The notes below the pieces were generated by a model. That model saw only the letters and a list, made by a program, of their open reading frames with translations. It was not told the DNA's origin and searched no databases. Source: Chionis minor (lineage: Eukaryota > Chordata > Aves > Charadriiformes > Chionididae). From it: DNA of 64,000 bases. The stretch lies in assembly GCA_013398295.1 (NCBI GenBank), contig VZSF01004846.1:434001-498000 (forward strand). The letters run 5' to 3'. The translations under genes and the position numbers were made by a program. Shown here one piece after another: positions 61,176 through 64,000 of the stretch (positions are counted from its first letter, which is position 1; every line of letters begins with the position of its first letter).

Positions 61176-64000
61176 TCTCACTGCAATGTCATGACCTTGT
61201 CCACAAAATTTGTTGCAGTCAGAAAATATACAACAGATGAACAAGGGCAGCATCTGTGACGCGAAACAAAGTACATCACAGAAGCAACAATAAGAAAAAT
61301 CGGAACCTTATGAGAAAGCCTGTGTGTGACTAAATTTAAGCATACAATAAAAGATTGGCTTGTGACAAATCATTGCATCCAAACAAACTAAAAAAATATT
61401 TACAATAAACAGCCTATTGAAGTAAATTTGAGTCTGAAATATTTTTCAGAAACATAAGTAATGAGACCAAAATCCATCTTTACTGAAAAGATAGCTAGGA
61501 GAAAAGCTATGTGTGTTGATAAGTAAGCAACTATATTCTACTGGAATCTTCCCCACTTTAAAATAGGAGACTTTAAGAATTGCATCTTACAGAAGAAATG
61601 CAATGAAGTCCTGATAACAGATTTATCTTGAGAATATCAGAACATGTTTAGCCTTTATTGGTTGCAGAAGATGTGCACCATTTTACCCTCTTCAATTTAG
61701 ATCTACAGTTTAGAACATTTAGTAAATCAATGCCTGAAGAATGAAATCAAATCAAAGACCAAGTGTGAAAATAAATGCAACTAGGAAAGTTTACAAGAAA
61801 GCATCTCTCCCCCTTCCTGATTAAATCAACCTGACAATGACTGACTTATGTGAGATTTACATGATCTTTGCTTGCCTTTTTGGATTTGATAACCTCTTTT
61901 CCAGGCCTGGTTTTCAAATAGGCTATCTCCTGAGCTTCCACTCCTCAATTTCTTCTGCTGCTATAACATTCCTGTCCCTTTATAATTTCATTTGCACCAC
62001 TCTATATGGAAAGGCACAGGCTAAATTCATACCTGCTAGCTCCAGCAGGGAATTTAAGTCAGTATCTCTTAGAAGAAAGTTGAAAGAGCATGTGTCGGTA
62101 GGCCAGTATATCACCCAAGAGACTGTTTAAAAATAGCCAAAGCACACGATCTGGAGAGGATAAAGGAAACCTTTAAGATGAAATAAACATTGCATCTAAA
62201 ATATTCACACTGAGACCTTAGTCCACAGGATGTGCATATGTTACCCAGAAAACCAAACCTGGCTTCATCAGTTTCAGAGTTAGAAATATCGTACAAGCAA
62301 TTCCTTAATATCTGCTTTATATGGCAGCCATACTGTATCCCCTGTCAAAGGCGAAGGCACGGCCACATTTGCTTTCCAGCGTACGTTAAGCAAGAAAACA
62401 CACTTGACAGGATAAATGCAAGAATCTCCACCTTTGAGTCGGATGGATACCACAGCACACTGCTGCCCAATCACCGATAAATACACACCCCCCACAGAAC
62501 ACGGCGCGCTCTTTCTAAGGCAGAACCGCTTTGCTTTGGTCTCCTCTGCTATCTGTGGAGACTTCCACGATGAGACTGAGCGTATGAAGAGCGGCCTTGA
62601 GAGGTTAAATGAGCCTAATGAGCCGTGGGAAAAATATGCCTGAGAGGAGGTCCTTGAGCTTTGGCTTTCCTACTTCAGGAAGTACAAGAATGAGCTGAGA
62701 CAAGATACAGGCAAATGAAACATTGGGAACAGTATCTAAAAGTTTAAAAAAAATATATTCAAAATCAATTTTCAGGATAATTTTAAAACACTGGACTATA
62801 TTCCAGAACTTTTCAGAATGCTGAAGAAAACCTGTAACGTGAAAATCTTACCTAAAAGTCCAGAATGAAGTACAGCAGAAGCCAACAACAGAAGTCAAAA
62901 ACTGAACTTCCAGAAGCCTAAATTGGTAACGTTACTACCCCTGGATATGTTTAATATGTTTTCATACACATTAATTTTTTAATGATGCATTTAAAGACTA
63001 GTCCTGAAAAGCTATCCAAACAGATGGACCTTGCTCCCAATGGGAATCCCTTGTAAGTCAGAAGGCCTGCAGCGAAGACATCAGGGTTTGTCCAAAAATA
63101 AATTGCTTAGCAGAACAGGAACTTTCTGCAGAATTAGAACATGCATGCACATGATGTGTTCAATTACTACAAGAACCTTCATTTTTCACTTCCTCACAAC
63201 CGTTTTGCTTTGCCTTTTTTCACAGCCAGGTTCCATGCTCAGAAAAAGATCCCAAGCAAATCCTAAGAACCCTAGGCAGGCCAGTAGTGGGCTTCCAAGT
63301 TCTCTCCCCCTTAGCACTAAAGAATCTGAATTTTTAAAAAATGCCACAGTCCCTAGGTCAATGACCAGAATTAGGACCTTCAAAATTTCTAAGCATAATG
63401 AAAAATACTATCTTTAAAGAAGGCAGGAAAGGTAATATTTGAAAGCTCTAAGAATATAAATTGTGGCCCTGCTTTGGTTTGCTTTTCAATTTTTAAAAAC
63501 AGAAACTACTCAGATACATTGAAAAAATCAAAGGGCAGCCACAGATTTCTTATCAGACGTGTCCCATGTGAAGACAAAGAACAACCAAACAGTGTTCTGT
63601 ATTTCAGAAACAAAGTTCTAGCTAATAAAATATAACCTTTTCTCTAGTTTCAACTCTTCTGCATATGTGTCATTGACTTGAACAGGCAAGTCTAACTCCT
63701 GTGAAGGTGCCTGCTACCTTGACTCATAGCAAGCTACCAAAGAAATAATGAGTATTCCTTGTGGGACAAAGACAGGGAACTTGTCTCCCACTCATGAAAA
63801 GTACAGGACTGTAGCTTCAACTTTCAAGGCAATTAGCGTTAGTTGCAGCTTTTGCCAAGTGATCAATGCTAGGTGAATAGTATGTACAAAGAAAATTGTG
63901 ATAAATAAATTACTTCTTGTGCTTCTTATTCTGTAAAGGTCTTCTGTACAAAAACTGGTGATTTCTTACCTACTGACTGATCAGATCTGTCTTACACTCA

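Larger units (their letters stand above)
52496..64000 (-). other. AHRR: AHRR intron running off the window
   Basis: I looked for the bHLH exon (basic region, LSVLRLSVSYLRVKSFFQ) on the minus strand and did not find it, so this intron is at least 11.5 kb and continues beyond the window. It holds a CpG island at 57.5 kb, two CR1 fragments at about 59.0 and 60.9-61.2 kb, and a 110-codon minus-strand frame at 52982-53314. Confidence 0.7.

Noticed and set aside
52496..64000. Search for the AHRR bHLH exon
   Set aside because: No minus-strand match to the basic region or to YLRVKSFFQ was found, so I do not place it in the window.
1..64000. tRNA genes, rRNA, CRISPR arrays, bacterial-type operons, intact transposons or retroviruses
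   Set aside because: No T-loop and B-box pairs, no regularly spaced repeats, no long open frames with polymerase or transposase motifs. The only mobile DNA seen is decayed CR1.

Overview
The window looks like vertebrate nuclear DNA, most likely from a bird. The coding signal is split into short exons with GT-AG boundaries. The repeats I recognise are decayed CR1 LINE 3' ends, including the characteristic tail that reads like 'ttggactagatgacctcc'. The one gene I can name, AHRR, has a sequence clearly different from mammals but collinear with them. I see no bacterial operons, CRISPR arrays, tRNA genes or intact transposons.

Region 1 (about 2.7-16.7 kb, minus strand): a gene I cannot name. It starts at a CpG island (about 16.1-17.3 kb) with GC boxes and two CCAAT motifs. 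Its first two coding exons (15813-15887 and 14789-14857) join in phase to form a complete U1/matrin-type C2H2 zinc finger (C-x2-C-x12-H-x5-H). Seven further candidate exons between 13.4 and 7.8 kb can be chained with consistent splice phases. Two weaker candidates lie at 6.2 and 2.7 kb. The first two exons are well supported; the rest are predictions made by eye.

Region 2 (about 17.3-22.0 kb): intergenic, nothing recognised.

Region 3 (about 22.0 kb to beyond 64 kb, minus strand): AHRR, the aryl hydrocarbon receptor repressor. Eight coding exons are visible, from the linker before the PAS core (52395-52495) to the stop codon (24670). All eight join without a phase conflict, giving about 678 residues. 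The N-terminal bHLH exon is not in the window and should lie upstream, beyond 64 kb. The protein has the PAS domain, a recognisable remnant of PAS-B that is badly eroded in human AHRR, and a C-terminal repression region with four psi-K-x-E sumoylation-type motifs. A CpG island in the large upstream intron (about 57.53-57.89 kb) carries three exact TTGCGTG xenobiotic response elements. This fits the known feedback in which the AH receptor induces its own repressor.

Other features: several degraded CR1 copies, and a 222-bp sequence repeated 249 bp downstream across a single N (44971). The second is probably an assembly artefact rather than biology.
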